NCBI RefSeq assembly: GCF_001570885.1
Contig: NZ_BCSN01000012.1
Location: 1 to 57,272, forward strand
DNA from: Micrococcus lylae NBRC 15355
GTDB lineage: Bacteria > Actinomycetota > Actinomycetes > Actinomycetales > Micrococcaceae
Direction: 5' to 3'
DNA length: 57,272 nucleotides
Each line of letters starts with the position of its first letter. Positions within the stretch are counted from its first letter, which is position 1. The notes beneath the pieces are model-generated. The model made no database searches, had not been told where the DNA came from, and saw only the letters and a list, made by a program, of their open reading frames with translations. Of this stretch, positions 1 through 9,868 are shown in pieces. A program made the position numbers and the translations under genes.

Positions 1-282
1 GCGCCGCCAGCGGCGAAGCAGTCCCGCCCTGACCACGCACAGCGCATCCTCGCGGAAAGTCGATCGGCACGACACATGCCGGTGGAGAATCACGACGACG
101 GCCCTCGCCGTTGCCTGCTCGGTCACCTGGCCTTGGGCATCAGGAAGCCCCCGTAGGGCGGCGTCGCCCTGGACCTCGCGGCCGACCGTGTTCGCGTCGT
201 CGTAGCGCCTTGCCTCGGCATAAACGCGGCCAGGGCCGAGAGCATCAACGTCGATGACCCAGTCGTGGGACTTTCCGGTCAT
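1..282 (-). CDS. Unrecognised ORF, partial at window edge
   Basis: An open frame starts at ATG 282 (MTGKSHDWVIDVD...) and stays open for 94 codons to the window edge. It begins 8 bases after the stop of the membrane protein gene at 291, so it would be the last gene of the hsd operon. I see no known motif. Against it, bases about 87-110 hold a CGACGACGGCCCTCGCC string that also occurs in clearly intergenic DNA near 46473, so this stretch may be non-coding. I do not recognise a family and the call is weak. Confidence 0.35.
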   Translation of the reverse strand, partial: MTGKSHDWVIDVDALGPGRVYAEARRYDDANTVGREVQGDAALRGLPDAQGQVTEQATARAVVVILHRHVSCRSTFREDALCVVRAGLLRRWRR

Positions 283-290
283 GGCTTTGA

Positions 291-836
291 CTAAGAGCGT
301 TTGGTATTGCGCCGACAGAGCAGTGTTTTCCAGGAGAGATTGGCCGGGACATGAGAAAGGGTCCGCCCCTTTGCTTCGGCCAGCTCATGACGTTGCGACC
401 AAGCCTCGTAGATCGCACGGCGCCGCCGCCGTCGCTCGGCGAACTGATCCAGCACGCAAAGCTTGAACAGCAAAAACAACAGCGTCACGAAACCGGCGTA
501 GCGCACACCCTTCAGAACAATCACAGACACTTCGCCCCAAGAGAGGTCAATTTTGCTGTTACTTCCCATCAAGGTCGCCAAGGCAATGAAGAGCGCTGAT
601 AGACCGGTAAAAAGGTTAAGTCCCTCACTGAGAGTTGAAGAGACGGACGGTGACTCGAACTTCCACGCTACGACCCATCGCCGATGAATTGCCTGCCAAT
701 CTTGAACGTTCAAGGTTGACCAGGATCTGGAGTCACATCTTTGACACGTGACTTTTTGGACGGCTTTCAAGTCCCGGTTCCACACCCTCCAACGCTTCTT
801 TGCTCGACGTGCGGCGAGTCTCATCCTCCACCCCAA
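291..836 (-). CDS. Hypothetical membrane protein downstream of hsdR
   Basis: The 181-residue product has a basic N-terminus, a CQRC pair near residue 34, and two hydrophobic segments at about 76-91 and 104-128. A basic RRRRR stretch and a hydrophilic tail follow, so an inner-membrane protein with cytosolic ends is likely. It starts 10 bases after the hsdR stop, so it should share the hsd transcript. Its base composition is clearly less GC-rich than the core genes of the window, a sign of transfer. I do not recognise a family; it may be cargo or an accessory of the restriction system. Confidence 0.6.
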   Translation of the reverse strand: MGWRMRLAARRAKKRWRVWNRDLKAVQKVTCQRCDSRSWSTLNVQDWQAIHRRWVVAWKFESPSVSSTLSEGLNLFTGLSALFIALATLMGSNSKIDLSWGEVSVIVLKGVRYAGFVTLLFLLFKLCVLDQFAERRRRRRAIYEAWSQRHELAEAKGRTLSHVPANLSWKTLLCRRNTKRS

Positions 837-846
837 CCTGTCGTCT

Positions 847-3800
847 CTAGAAGTTATCGCGAACTGTAGCTGGTTTAGATCCAGCGATCCGCGAGGCTTT
901 CTCCCCTTCGTACCTCACCACACCGCTGCCTTCGGCATAGTCGGCACCGCCGGAGACGTCGCCGGCCCCTTCACCCCGCACCTTCCAGTACAGGTACTCC
1001 CCGATCGCGGCGACGATCATCTTGGACGGGTCTCCGCCCCTGCCCACGATGTCTGTCATCTTCGCGAAGGCGTCCTCGTTTGCGTACACGGCGCCCATCG
1101 CCGACCGTTCCAGGTTCGGGCTTGCCAGGAACTGTTCCAGCGAGTTCGCTCCGGCCTGTCCCAGCAGCTTCTCGTCCTCCATGAGCGGCGCCACGAGGGC
1201 GGTGACCCAGGCCTCCTGCTGGGACGGGGAGGCATCCACGCCTTCGCCGGCGAAGATCTCGTTGATCTTCTCGATCACTTCCTCGAGCGGCCCGCGCTGC
1301 TTCTCGCGCACCTGCCCGCCGCCCACGGCGTTCGTCCCCCTCAGCGCGGCCCCACCGGTCAGCCCTATATCGCCAGAGGACTTCTTCTTCTGCCGGATGC
1401 TCACCAACTGAACGTCCGAAAGATCGATCAGCTCCTCCCCACCGGGCTGATCGCCCACCAGCTGCACCAGGTGCCGCAGGAACAGCGCCCGCTTGTAGTG
1501 GTCGGTGTCCCCGAACTCGTAGATCTGGGAGAGGAAGTCGTAGAGGCTGACGAAGGAACGCATGTCCTTGCGCACCAGCACGAGCTCGTTCACCCGCGTC
1601 TCGTCCTGACGCATCCGCGCATCCGCCAGCTCCTTGCGGAACCGGTATGCCACCGGCTCCAGCGCAGCCTGCAGGCCCTCCTGCCCGCTGCCGGGCGTCC
1701 ACGCCACCCACACGTCGGCGAAGGCGTCCACCTCGTCCCAGTCGTATACGCCCGCGGCGTCGAGCTTCGTCCCCAGGTCGTGAATCAGGTTCGGGTCCGT
1801 CACCGTCTCCAGCTTCGCACCGGTGTAGTACGGCTCGAAGGCGGCCTGGATGTCGTCTTCGGAGTTCACGAAGTCCAGCACGTAGGTGGTGTCCTTGCCG
1901 GGCGCGGCGCGGTTCAGCCGGGACAGCGTCTGCACGGCGAGCACGCCGGAGAGCTTCTTGTCCACGTAGAGGGCGCAGAGCTTGGGCTGGTCGAAGCCGG
2001 TCTGGTACTTGTTGGCCACGATCATCACCTGGTAGCCGTCCCCGTCGAACGCCTTCGCCAGATCCCCGCTCACGGACGGATTCATGGACCGCTCGGTGAC
2101 CTTCTCGAGCCCGAACTCGTCGTCGGTGACCTCGCCGGAGAAGGCCACCAGGGTGCCCACGTCCGTGTACCCCATGTCCTGGATGTACTTGTCCATCTGG
2201 CGCTTGTAGCGGACGGCGGCGGCGCGGGAGTCGGTGACCACCATGGCCTTGGCCTGCCCGTCGAGCAGCCCGGCCACGTTGGCGCGGAAGTGCTCCACGA
2301 TGATCGTGACCTTCTGCGCGATGTTCGTCGGGTGCAGCTTGACCCACCGCATGAGCTTCTTGCTCGCCTCGGTCTGGTCCACCTCGGTGGTCGACTTCCC
2401 GACGGCGGCCCGGTCGCCTTCCGGACGGAACTCGCCCTGCTGTCCGGCCAGGGCCAGCTTGAAAGCGGTGTCGTAGTTGGTGAAGTTCTTCAGCACGTCG
2501 AGGATGAACTTCTCCTCGATGGCCTGCTGCATGGTGTACCGGTGGAAGGAGGCCGGGATCTCCTGGCCCTTCTCGTCGTACTCGCCGGAGGGCCGGCCGA
2601 ACATCTGCAGGGTCTTGTCCTTCGGGGTGGCGGTGAAGGCGAAGAAGCTGATGTTCTCCGGGCGCCCGGTGGCGGCGACCTCGGCGGCGAGGATGGACTC
2701 GGTGTCCGCCTCTCCGCCGTCGTCAAGGTCGGCCTGCTCGGCCGGGGTGAGCACACGCTTGAGCTTGGCCGCGGCGGAGCCGGTCTGGGAGGAGTGCGCC
2801 TCGTCCGCGATCACCGCGTAGGTGCGGCCAGCGAGCGTCGAGTCGCCCTTGAGGAGCTCGAGCACGGCGGGGAAGGTCTGCAGCGTCACCACGATGATCC
2901 GGTTGCCCCGCAGCAGGGTCTGCGTGACCAGGGCGGACTTGCTGGTGGCCTCTCCCCCGAGGTTCTTGCGGTCCACGGCCACCACGGTGCCGGAGGTCCG
3001 CTCGATCTGCCGGACGGCCTCCTGGAGCTGATCGTCCAGCACGGTACGGTCAGTGACCACGATCACCGAGTCGAACACCCGCTGCTCGTCCACCCCGTAG
3101 GTGGACAGCAGCCGGTGCGCGGTCCAGGCGATGGTGTTGGTCTTGCCGGAGCCGGCGGAGTGCTCGATCAGGTAGGTCTTGCCAGCACCCTCCTCACGGA
3201 CGGCGGCGAGCATCTCGGTCACGGCCTCCCACTGGTGGAAGCGCGGGAAGATCAGCGTGGACTTGCGGCGCGAGCGGCCGTGTTCGTCCTCCACGGTCTC
3301 CTTCTTGAGGAAGACGAACTTCTGCAGGATCTCCAGCCAGGTATCCCGCTGCAGGATCCGCTCCCACAGGTAGGCGGTGGCGGAGCCGTTCGGGTTCGGC
3401 GGGTTGCCTGCGCGGCCGTTGTCGCCCTGGTTGAAGGGCAGGAAGAAGGTGTCCTTCCCGGCCAGCTTGGTGGTCATCCAGACCTCGCGGTTGGAGACGG
3501 CGAAGTGGACCACGGCGCGGGTGCCGAAGCCGAACAGCGGGGAGGCCTTCGGGTTGCGATCGCGGTACTGCTTCTTGGCCTCGCCGATGGACTGGGTGGA
3601 GTCGGTCTTCAGCTCGACCGTTGCCACGGGCAGGCCGTTGACGAACAGCACCAGGTCCACGGAGTGGTTGGTCGCCGCGTTGAAGTGCACCTGACGCATC
3701 ACGCGCAGCCGCATCCGCTCGTAGGAGGCGACGGCGGCCGGGTTCAGTTTCGTGGCCGGCCGCGGCTCGGCCATGCGCAGGGTGGCGGAGGTGCCGACCT

Positions 3801-4104
3801 TGAAGCCCTTGCGGAGCACGTTGAGCGTGCCGCCGACGCCGGTGTCCTGCGGCTTGTTCAGCACGTCGATCAGGCGGGTGGTGATCTGGTCCCGCTGTGC
3901 CTGCTGCGCAGAGGCCGGGGCATCGGCCTTCACGATGCGCCCGTAGTCCTCCGGTTGATTCTCGGCCAACCATCCGTGGACGTCCTCGGGGAAGATGGCG
4001 TTCTTGCGGTCGTAGCCGTCATCGTCGGGCGAGTAGAGCCAGCCGTGCTGCTGCAGGTACTCGCAGATGTAGGTCTCGAGCTCGCTCTCGTTGTGGATGG
4101 CCAT
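847..4104 (-). CDS. hsdR: Type I restriction endonuclease subunit R (HsdR)
   Basis: This is the motor and nuclease subunit of a type I restriction-modification complex; it translocates and cuts unmodified DNA in the cytosol. The 1085-residue product has the expected length. The N-terminal PD-(D/E)xK nuclease is visible as D150 with E164-L-K166. The SF2 helicase core follows: Walker A HSAGSGKT at 315-322, DEAH at 434-437, TAT at about 491-493, and a QTLSRLNRA box further on. The ATG at 4104 lies 14 bases after the hsdS stop, with a GAGGA ribosome site between them. The operon order M-S-R fits the family. Confidence 0.95.
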   Translation of the reverse strand: MAIHNESELETYICEYLQQHGWLYSPDDDGYDRKNAIFPEDVHGWLAENQPEDYGRIVKADAPASAQQAQRDQITTRLIDVLNKPQDTGVGGTLNVLRKGFKVGTSATLRMAEPRPATKLNPAAVASYERMRLRVMRQVHFNAATNHSVDLVLFVNGLPVATVELKTDSTQSIGEAKKQYRDRNPKASPLFGFGTRAVVHFAVSNREVWMTTKLAGKDTFFLPFNQGDNGRAGNPPNPNGSATAYLWERILQRDTWLEILQKFVFLKKETVEDEHGRSRRKSTLIFPRFHQWEAVTEMLAAVREEGAGKTYLIEHSAGSGKTNTIAWTAHRLLSTYGVDEQRVFDSVIVVTDRTVLDDQLQEAVRQIERTSGTVVAVDRKNLGGEATSKSALVTQTLLRGNRIIVVTLQTFPAVLELLKGDSTLAGRTYAVIADEAHSSQTGSAAAKLKRVLTPAEQADLDDGGEADTESILAAEVAATGRPENISFFAFTATPKDKTLQMFGRPSGEYDEKGQEIPASFHRYTMQQAIEEKFILDVLKNFTNYDTAFKLALAGQQGEFRPEGDRAAVGKSTTEVDQTEASKKLMRWVKLHPTNIAQKVTIIVEHFRANVAGLLDGQAKAMVVTDSRAAAVRYKRQMDKYIQDMGYTDVGTLVAFSGEVTDDEFGLEKVTERSMNPSVSGDLAKAFDGDGYQVMIVANKYQTGFDQPKLCALYVDKKLSGVLAVQTLSRLNRAAPGKDTTYVLDFVNSEDDIQAAFEPYYTGAKLETVTDPNLIHDLGTKLDAAGVYDWDEVDAFADVWVAWTPGSGQEGLQAALEPVAYRFRKELADARMRQDETRVNELVLVRKDMRSFVSLYDFLSQIYEFGDTDHYKRALFLRHLVQLVGDQPGGEELIDLSDVQLVSIRQKKKSSGDIGLTGGAALRGTNAVGGGQVREKQRGPLEEVIEKINEIFAGEGVDASPSQQEAWVTALVAPLMEDEKLLGQAGANSLEQFLASPNLERSAMGAVYANEDAFAKMTDIVGRGGDPSKMIVAAIGEYLYWKVRGEGAGDVSGGADYAEGSGVVRYEGEKASRIAGSKPATVRDNF

Positions 4105-4118
4105 GGGGTCCTCAGTCC

Positions 4119-5333
4119 TTACGTGGGGATCTCGATCTGACCGGTGACGGCGGCTGTGATCAGCGCGGCGCGACGCTCCTGGGCAAGCTCGATGAACCGC
4201 TCGGCCTTGGCGATGAGGGCATCGATCTTGGCGGTCTCGCGGTCGAGGTGGTCGGCGATTTCTCGTTGCTCATTCAATGACGGGAGCGGCACCGGTGTCC
4301 TGGCAAGAGTGCCGAGGTTCAAGCGTCGGAACGTGGCGCCTGTGATCTCGAAGTTCCAGAAATCTCGTGATGCGGCCCCCTGCAATACCCACATCAGATA
4401 GCGCCTTTCCGCCCGATCAGGGTCTAGGGCAAGCCGCACGGTGTCCTGCGTCAGATTGGCACCGTCCAGTTCTTCACTGACTTCCATCACGTGCCCATAG
4501 GCCGGACCGATCGATGCCACGAGGTCACCCGGGCGCAGAGTCGAACGCTGATACTGCGCTGCGATTTCGACCGTCGTACGTCGCAGATCTTGCAGTGCAG
4601 GCGTCCCTCCGACACGCGAGATGTCCGCGGGACCGATATATGGCACACCACCATCGTCATGCTCGCCAGCCTGCAGAATGCCGTAAGTCATTGGTCGTTC
4701 ACGGACCACAAGATGGCGCAGTTGGACCTGTGGACCGACGTCCGCCAAGTGCGCACGGACTAATTCTTGGCGACGTTCCTTGAGAACCGAACGGAGGCGT
4801 TGCTGCTTCTCGATCAGGGCGTCGATCGTGGTGGTCTCGCGGTCTAAGTAGTCCGCGATGCGCCGCTGTTCCTTCATCGGTGGTTCTGGCAATGGGACTC
4901 GTTCAAAGGCCTTCGGATCGAGATCCCACTGCTGCGGGCGGACACCATCCGACAAACGCGCGAGCTCTGCTGCCAGGAGCCGCGAGCGAATCAGATAGTT
5001 CAGGTACCGCTGATCGAAACTGCGGCTGATGGGTGTGTAGATGAAGTAGGCCGGACTGACGACCCCCTCAAGCTGAGACAGCCCCAACGACCCCTGCCAA
5101 GCCTTCATCTTGTTGACCGCAAGGTCCCCGGGCTCAACCAGCTGATACGCGGTGAGGTCCGTCGGCATGAGGTTCCAGTTATCATCCGTGAATCCTCGCG
5201 GGACAACTCCGTGCTCGCGATAGACAGACAACAGCGGTTTGTCATCGAAGCCTTTCCGGCTGACGCGGCGAAAATGCGCTGAAACCGGCGAGCGGCGCCA
5301 TGTTGAAGGCAGCTCCAGAGAATCCAAGATCAC
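4119..5333 (-). CDS. hsdS: Type I specificity subunit S (HsdS)
   Basis: This subunit sets the target sequence for methylation and cutting. The 404 residues show two target-recognition domains (about 1-150 and 205-340). Each is followed by a conserved helical spacer: KEQRRIADYLDRETTTIDAL near 153-172 and NEQREIADHLDRETAKIDAL near 351-370. This is the usual two-half layout, so the recognised site should be bipartite. It starts with GTG whose bases overlap the TGA of hsdM (GTGA), indicating translational coupling. The recognition sequence cannot be read from the protein. Confidence 0.94.
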   Translation of the reverse strand: MILDSLELPSTWRRSPVSAHFRRVSRKGFDDKPLLSVYREHGVVPRGFTDDNWNLMPTDLTAYQLVEPGDLAVNKMKAWQGSLGLSQLEGVVSPAYFIYTPISRSFDQRYLNYLIRSRLLAAELARLSDGVRPQQWDLDPKAFERVPLPEPPMKEQRRIADYLDRETTTIDALIEKQQRLRSVLKERRQELVRAHLADVGPQVQLRHLVVRERPMTYGILQAGEHDDGGVPYIGPADISRVGGTPALQDLRRTTVEIAAQYQRSTLRPGDLVASIGPAYGHVMEVSEELDGANLTQDTVRLALDPDRAERRYLMWVLQGAASRDFWNFEITGATFRRLNLGTLARTPVPLPSLNEQREIADHLDRETAKIDALIAKAERFIELAQERRAALITAAVTGQIEIPT

Positions 5334-7291
5334 CGCTCGACCTCCTGCAGCAGCTCGATGATCTCGGCCGCGAGCTGCTTGAGCTCGGCGTCGATCTCCT
5401 CGAGCGGGCGCGGCGGCACGTACGTGTAGAACAGCCGGGTGAAGGGGATCTCGTAGCCGATCTTCGTCTTGGACTCATCGATCCAGGCACCGGGCACATG
5501 TGGGGCCACCTCGGCTTCGAAGTACTCGTGAATGTCACGGCCAAAGGGCACCAGCTCGGTGTCGCGCAGCGAGGTGTCCGGCTCCGGCTCACCCTTCTTG
5601 TTCGTCACCACCACGGCCTCCGGATCGTGCACGCCAATCGCCCCGGTCAGTGCCTTCACCAGCGGGGCGCCGGCGGTCACGCCGTGCTCCTTCAGCGCCT
5701 TCTTCAGGTCCAGCACGAAGGTGGGCTGGTGATCCCAGACCCGGCCACGCAGGGAGGCGAGGGCGGTCTCGAGGGCCGAGCGGCCGTCGTCGGGAAGCTT
5801 GGAGACCGGCTTGGTGGCGAGCGCCGCAGCGATGGTGGCGCCCTCCACCTCGAAGCGCAGCTGCAGGGGTCGCTCCACGGTGATCTCCCGGTAGCCGAAG
5901 TCCTGGGCGGTGAGGACCTTGGAGAACTCGGCGTTGTCCTCGGACTGGGCGTCGAAGTCACGGTAGATGTCCAGCACGCGCTGGCGGTCCGCCTTGGACA
6001 GCTCCTTGTTCTTCGAGCCCACGTTGCGGCGCAGCTTGGTGAAGAAGGTGCGGGCGTCGATCAGCTGGACCTTGCCGCGGCGGTCTGCCGGCTTGTTGTT
6101 GTCCAGCACCCACACATAGGTGGCGATGCCGGTGTTGTAGAACATGTCCGTGGGCAGGGCGACGATCGCGTCCACCAGGTCCGACTCCAACAGCCAGCGG
6201 CGGATCTCGGACGGCCCCGAGCCCGCCCCGCCCGTGAACAGCGGGGAGCCATTGAGGACGATGCCGGCCCGTCCCCCGCCCTCCGAGACCGGGCGGAGCT
6301 TCGAGGCCACGAGCTGGAGGAACAGCATCTGGCCGTCGCTGATGGCGGGGGCGCCGCCCGGAAAGCGGTTCGTGGCGCCACCGGCGGCGATCTCCTTCTC
6401 CACCGCGGAGCGGGATGCCTTCCAGTCGCCGCCGTAGGGCGGGTTGGACAGGACGTAGTCGAAGCGCTCGGTCAGGTGAGCGTCGTTCTTGAGGGTGTCT
6501 CCGCGGGCGATGCCGTCCGCGTCCTGGCCCTTGCCGAGCAGCTCGGACTTGCAGATCGCATAGGACTGGTCATTGAGCTCCTGCCCGAACAGGCGGACCT
6601 CCGCGTTCGGGTTCATGCGGCGCAGGCGCTCATCCAGCAGGGACAGCATGCCACCGGTGCCGGCCGTGGGGTCATAGACGGTGCGGACCGGGTAGCCGGT
6701 GACGACGTCGTCATCCGGGGCGGTGAGCAGGTCCACCAGGAGCTTCACCGCGTCACGCGGGGTGAAGTGTTCACCGGCGGTCTCATTGGAGGCGGCGGCG
6801 AAGCGGCGGATGAGGTCCTCGAAGAGGGTGCCCATGTCCGCGTTGGACACGGTCTCCGGGGAGAGGTCGATGGAGGCGAACTGCTGCAGGACCAGGAACA
6901 GGCGGTCGTGCTCGTCCAGCTTGGCGACGGTCTTGTCGAACTCGTAGTAAGTGAACAGGTCCGCCACGTTCTGGGAGAACCCGTCCACGTAGGCCAGCAG
7001 ATTCGTGCGGAGCAGGTCCGGCTCCTGCAGGATGCGATCCAAGGTTAAGGGGCTGAGGTTGTAGAACGTCAGACCCGTGCGAGACTCCACCAGGTTCTCC
7101 AGAACGAAATCCGGATGATCCTTGGCCACCAGCTCCGCGAAGAACTGGCGGTGCGGGGCCATGACCGCCTCCAGGCGGCGCAGGATCGTCATGGGAAGGA
7201 CGAGGGTGCCGTACTGGTTCGGCTTGAACACGCCACGCAGCTGATCCGCGATCCCCCACACGAAGTTCGAGAGGTTCTGGGGAGAGGGCAT
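5330..7291 (-). CDS. hsdM: Type I DNA methyltransferase subunit M (HsdM)
   Basis: This is the N6-adenine methyltransferase of the type I complex. From the ATG at 7291 the product is 653 residues, with an N-terminal helical HsdM domain (about 1-140), the S-adenosylmethionine motif DPTAGTGG at 207-214 and the catalytic NPPY at 283-286. I chose 7291 over an in-frame ATG at 7321 because GAAAGG lies nine bases upstream of 7291 and the family normally starts near NLSNFVWGIAD. The stop overlaps hsdS by four bases. It is the first gene of the hsd operon. Confidence 0.95.
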   Translation of the reverse strand: MPSPQNLSNFVWGIADQLRGVFKPNQYGTLVLPMTILRRLEAVMAPHRQFFAELVAKDHPDFVLENLVESRTGLTFYNLSPLTLDRILQEPDLLRTNLLAYVDGFSQNVADLFTYYEFDKTVAKLDEHDRLFLVLQQFASIDLSPETVSNADMGTLFEDLIRRFAAASNETAGEHFTPRDAVKLLVDLLTAPDDDVVTGYPVRTVYDPTAGTGGMLSLLDERLRRMNPNAEVRLFGQELNDQSYAICKSELLGKGQDADGIARGDTLKNDAHLTERFDYVLSNPPYGGDWKASRSAVEKEIAAGGATNRFPGGAPAISDGQMLFLQLVASKLRPVSEGGGRAGIVLNGSPLFTGGAGSGPSEIRRWLLESDLVDAIVALPTDMFYNTGIATYVWVLDNNKPADRRGKVQLIDARTFFTKLRRNVGSKNKELSKADRQRVLDIYRDFDAQSEDNAEFSKVLTAQDFGYREITVERPLQLRFEVEGATIAAALATKPVSKLPDDGRSALETALASLRGRVWDHQPTFVLDLKKALKEHGVTAGAPLVKALTGAIGVHDPEAVVVTNKKGEPEPDTSLRDTELVPFGRDIHEYFEAEVAPHVPGAWIDESKTKIGYEIPFTRLFYTYVPPRPLEEIDAELKQLAAEIIELLQEVER

Positions 7292-7424
7292 GGTGGCGGG
7301 CCTTTCGGAGCACGGCGGCAATCATTCAAGACACATTGTGGCACCCAGCGAGTTGAGAAGAGGCTGCGCCCTGTCCGGCCCGAGGCAGAAGAGTTGTTGA
7401 CCTTTCGATACCGCTGAGCCTGGT

Positions 7425-8357
7425 TCATCTTCCTCGCCATGTGATCCCTACGAGGTCGGCGTACGTGGTAGGAAGCACGCGTTCGAATGCTTGCACCCAG
7501 GCGCGCCCTGCCGGAGTCATGGGCCTGGTCTGATGCCGGACAAGACTGATCTCTCGGGTTCTGACCGGGCTCAGGGGAACGAACTTCAGACCGGCGAAGT
7601 CCATCAGCGGTCTCACGAAGGCTGGCACTGGGGCCACACCCAGACCCGAGGCAACCAGTCCAGCGATTGCGGCGACATTACGCGCCTGGACCCCCAGAGG
7701 CGGTTGCACACCTGCCTCAGACAAGGCCGCATCCACAGCCCTCGCCACGCTCGAGCCGGAACTGAATCTGACCAGTGGGACGCTTGCGAGCACTCGCCAT
7801 TCCACTGAAGGCTCACGGGCCAGCCGGTGTTCGGGATGGACTGCGAGAGAAAAGGCGTCCTCCGCGATGACTCGCTTGGCGATGCCGGGTGCGGTCTTGA
7901 AATCGGCCGTCACTCCCACGTCGGCTTCACCGCTAGACACCATGTCGGCGACCTTGCCGCTCAGGACGTCCTCGACTCGGAGATCTACGTCAGGATGCTG
8001 ATGGTGGAACTCATGCACGACCGGTGGCAACAACGTCGCTGCCAATGACGGCAATGCGGCAATCGTGACTCGTCCACGGCGGCCCGACAGGTAGCCCTCG
8101 ATGTGGCGCATGTTCGCCTCCATCTGAGCCACAGCTTCACGCGCCACGGAGACCACGGCTCGCCCATCTGGAGTAACTTCCACGCGCCGCGTAGACCGCA
8201 AGAAGAGCGGTGTCCTGAGGCGCCGTTCAGCTTCGGCGATGGTCCTGCTCAGCGCGGATTGCGAGACGCCCAGCCCAGCAGCAGCACTCGTGAAGTTCAG
8301 GTTGTCGGCCAACGCCACGATCGCTTTCAGATGGTGCACCCCGAGATTCATGCTCAT
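7425..8357 (-). CDS. LysR-family transcriptional regulator
   Basis: The 310-residue protein has an N-terminal winged helix-turn-helix (HHLKAIVALADNLNFTSAAA, then SQSALSRTIAEAERRL, about 8-48) and a C-terminal LysR substrate-binding fold. It is divergent from the CitMHS transporter, the classic LysR arrangement, so it probably activates the transporter-atuA operon in response to the transported carboxylate. No clear Shine-Dalgarno is visible; ATG at 8357 or at 8351 (third codon) are both possible. The effector is unknown. Confidence 0.88.
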   Translation of the reverse strand: MSMNLGVHHLKAIVALADNLNFTSAAAGLGVSQSALSRTIAEAERRLRTPLFLRSTRRVEVTPDGRAVVSVAREAVAQMEANMRHIEGYLSGRRGRVTIAALPSLAATLLPPVVHEFHHQHPDVDLRVEDVLSGKVADMVSSGEADVGVTADFKTAPGIAKRVIAEDAFSLAVHPEHRLAREPSVEWRVLASVPLVRFSSGSSVARAVDAALSEAGVQPPLGVQARNVAAIAGLVASGLGVAPVPAFVRPLMDFAGLKFVPLSPVRTREISLVRHQTRPMTPAGRAWVQAFERVLPTTYADLVGITWRGR

Positions 8358-8373
8358 ACCGCATCAATCTATC

Positions 8374-8399
8374 CCTTAGTGATGTTGGACTTCATAAGG
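8374..8399. promoter_or_regulatory. Candidate LysR box between lysR and citMHS
   Basis: The 89-base divergent gap contains CCTTA at 8374-8378 and TAAGG at 8395-8399, an inverted repeat with a 16-base spacer. It has the position and the rough size of a LysR-type site. It is imperfect and unique, so the call rests mainly on location. Confidence 0.35.
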
Positions 8400-8446
8400 T
8401 GCCCTGGATCACTCTTGGGGTAACTCGAGTCAGAAGGGAGCATCCG

Positions 8447-9868
8447 ATGCTCGCATGGAGTGGGTTTCTCACGATTGGAGTCATCCTCGCCCTCCTCCTC
8501 ACCAACCGAGTAGCCGCCGTGGTGGCACTTGTAGCCGTTCCGATCGTCTTCGCACTCATCTCGGGCTACAGCCTGAGCGACATCGGAGAGTTCGTCTCGG
8601 ACGGGTTGGGTGGTGTGGTCGGCGTGACGGTGATGTTCGTCTTCGCCATCACCTACTTCGGCATCATGCGTGACGCCGGAATGTTCGACCCCCTCATCAA
8701 GAGGATCGTTCGCTGGGCAGGCAACGCCCCGGTGACCATCTGTGTCGCGACGACGGTCCTGGCCATGGTGGCCCACCTTGACGGTGCAGGGGCAACCACG
8801 TTTCTCGTCACGATTCCTGCGATGATGCCATTGTTCGACCGACTGGGCTTGAGCCGCCTCACGCTTACTGTCTGCGTCGGCATGGGTGCAGGAACCATGA
8901 ACCTTCTGCCGTGGGCGGGCCCGACCGCACGAGCGGCTGCGACCACCAACGTCTCGGCCAATGATCTCTGGGTCCCACTCATTCCCGCGCAGATCGCCGG
9001 AATGCTGACTGCACTCGGCATTGCCTGGTTCCTGGGACGACGAGAGCAACGCCGTCTGAGCACGGTCGGCCTCAAGAGCGGCGCTCCTCAGGCGGTAGCC
9101 ACCGAGCGGTCGGAGAACTCCGCGACACCCGACAGTGACGTTTCGGACCCCCCGGTGGCCGATAATGGCTCCCCTCAGACTGCGCCCGACGAGACAGCCG
9201 GCCTGGTCCTCACCGAGGAAGAAGCGGAGCTTCGGCGGCCCAAGCTGCTCTGGTTCAACGCGCTGCTGACCGTTGCCCTCCTGGTCTGCCTCGTTGTTGG
9301 TGTTGCGCCGCCGGAGATGCTCTTCTTGGTGGCCGCGGTCATCGCTCTCATCGTGAATTACCCGGGGCTCGAGAAGCAGACCTCCCGTATCGAGGCTCAC
9401 GCGACCGGCGCAATGCTCATGGCTACCACCTTGCTGGCGGCAGGCGCCTTCCTCGGAGTTCTCGAAGGATCGGGAATGATCACGGCCATGGCTGAAACCG
9501 CCGCCTCTGCAGTCCCTGCTGGCGCAGCACCATCCCTGCCGCTCATAGCCGGCATGCTCGGGGTACCCCTGAGCCTGCTCTTCGGCCCGGACGCGTACTA
9601 CTTCGGCGTTCTGCCGGTCCTGAACGCTCTGGGAACTGAGTACGGTGTGTCCGCCGTTGAAATCACGCAGGCATCCCTGCTTGGCCAGGAGACCGTTGGC
9701 TTCCCGATCAGCCCACTGACCGGTTCCTTCTACCTACTGGTCGGCTTGGCCCAGGTCGACATCGGAAAGCACATCCGGGCGCTGTTCGGCTGGGCCTGGC
9801 TCCTGAGCATCATCATGCTGGTGACAGCAGTAGTGACCGGAGTCATTTCGATTGGAGTTGGCTCGTGA
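8447..9868 (+). CDS. CitMHS-family carboxylate:cation transporter
   Basis: The 473-residue integral membrane protein matches the CitMHS citrate-transporter family: the N-terminus MLAWSGFLTIGVILALLLTN and the motif VALVAVPIVFALISGY are typical. About twelve hydrophobic segments are visible, split by an acidic hydrophilic loop at about 205-260. I start at ATG 8447 because AGAAGGGAG lies six bases upstream; an in-frame ATG at 8399 would add residues unlike the family. It would import citrate or a related di/tricarboxylate, perhaps as a metal complex. Its GTGA overlap with the AtuA gene links transport with processing of the same substrate. Confidence 0.9.
   Translation: MLAWSGFLTIGVILALLLTNRVAAVVALVAVPIVFALISGYSLSDIGEFVSDGLGGVVGVTVMFVFAITYFGIMRDAGMFDPLIKRIVRWAGNAPVTICVATTVLAMVAHLDGAGATTFLVTIPAMMPLFDRLGLSRLTLTVCVGMGAGTMNLLPWAGPTARAAATTNVSANDLWVPLIPAQIAGMLTALGIAWFLGRREQRRLSTVGLKSGAPQAVATERSENSATPDSDVSDPPVADNGSPQTAPDETAGLVLTEEEAELRRPKLLWFNALLTVALLVCLVVGVAPPEMLFLVAAVIALIVNYPGLEKQTSRIEAHATGAMLMATTLLAAGAFLGVLEGSGMITAMAETAASAVPAGAAPSLPLIAGMLGVPLSLLFGPDAYYFGVLPVLNALGTEYGVSAVEITQASLLGQETVGFPISPLTGSFYLLVGLAQVDIGKHIRALFGWAWLLSIIMLVTAVVTGVISIGVGS

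Noticed and set aside
748-4140. A 1130-codon plus-strand open frame
   Set aside because: It is antisense to hsdR, has no recognisable domain and a shadow-type composition; hsdR has all expected motifs.
5300-7048. A 582-codon plus-strand open frame
   Set aside because: Antisense shadow of hsdM, which carries intact methyltransferase motifs.
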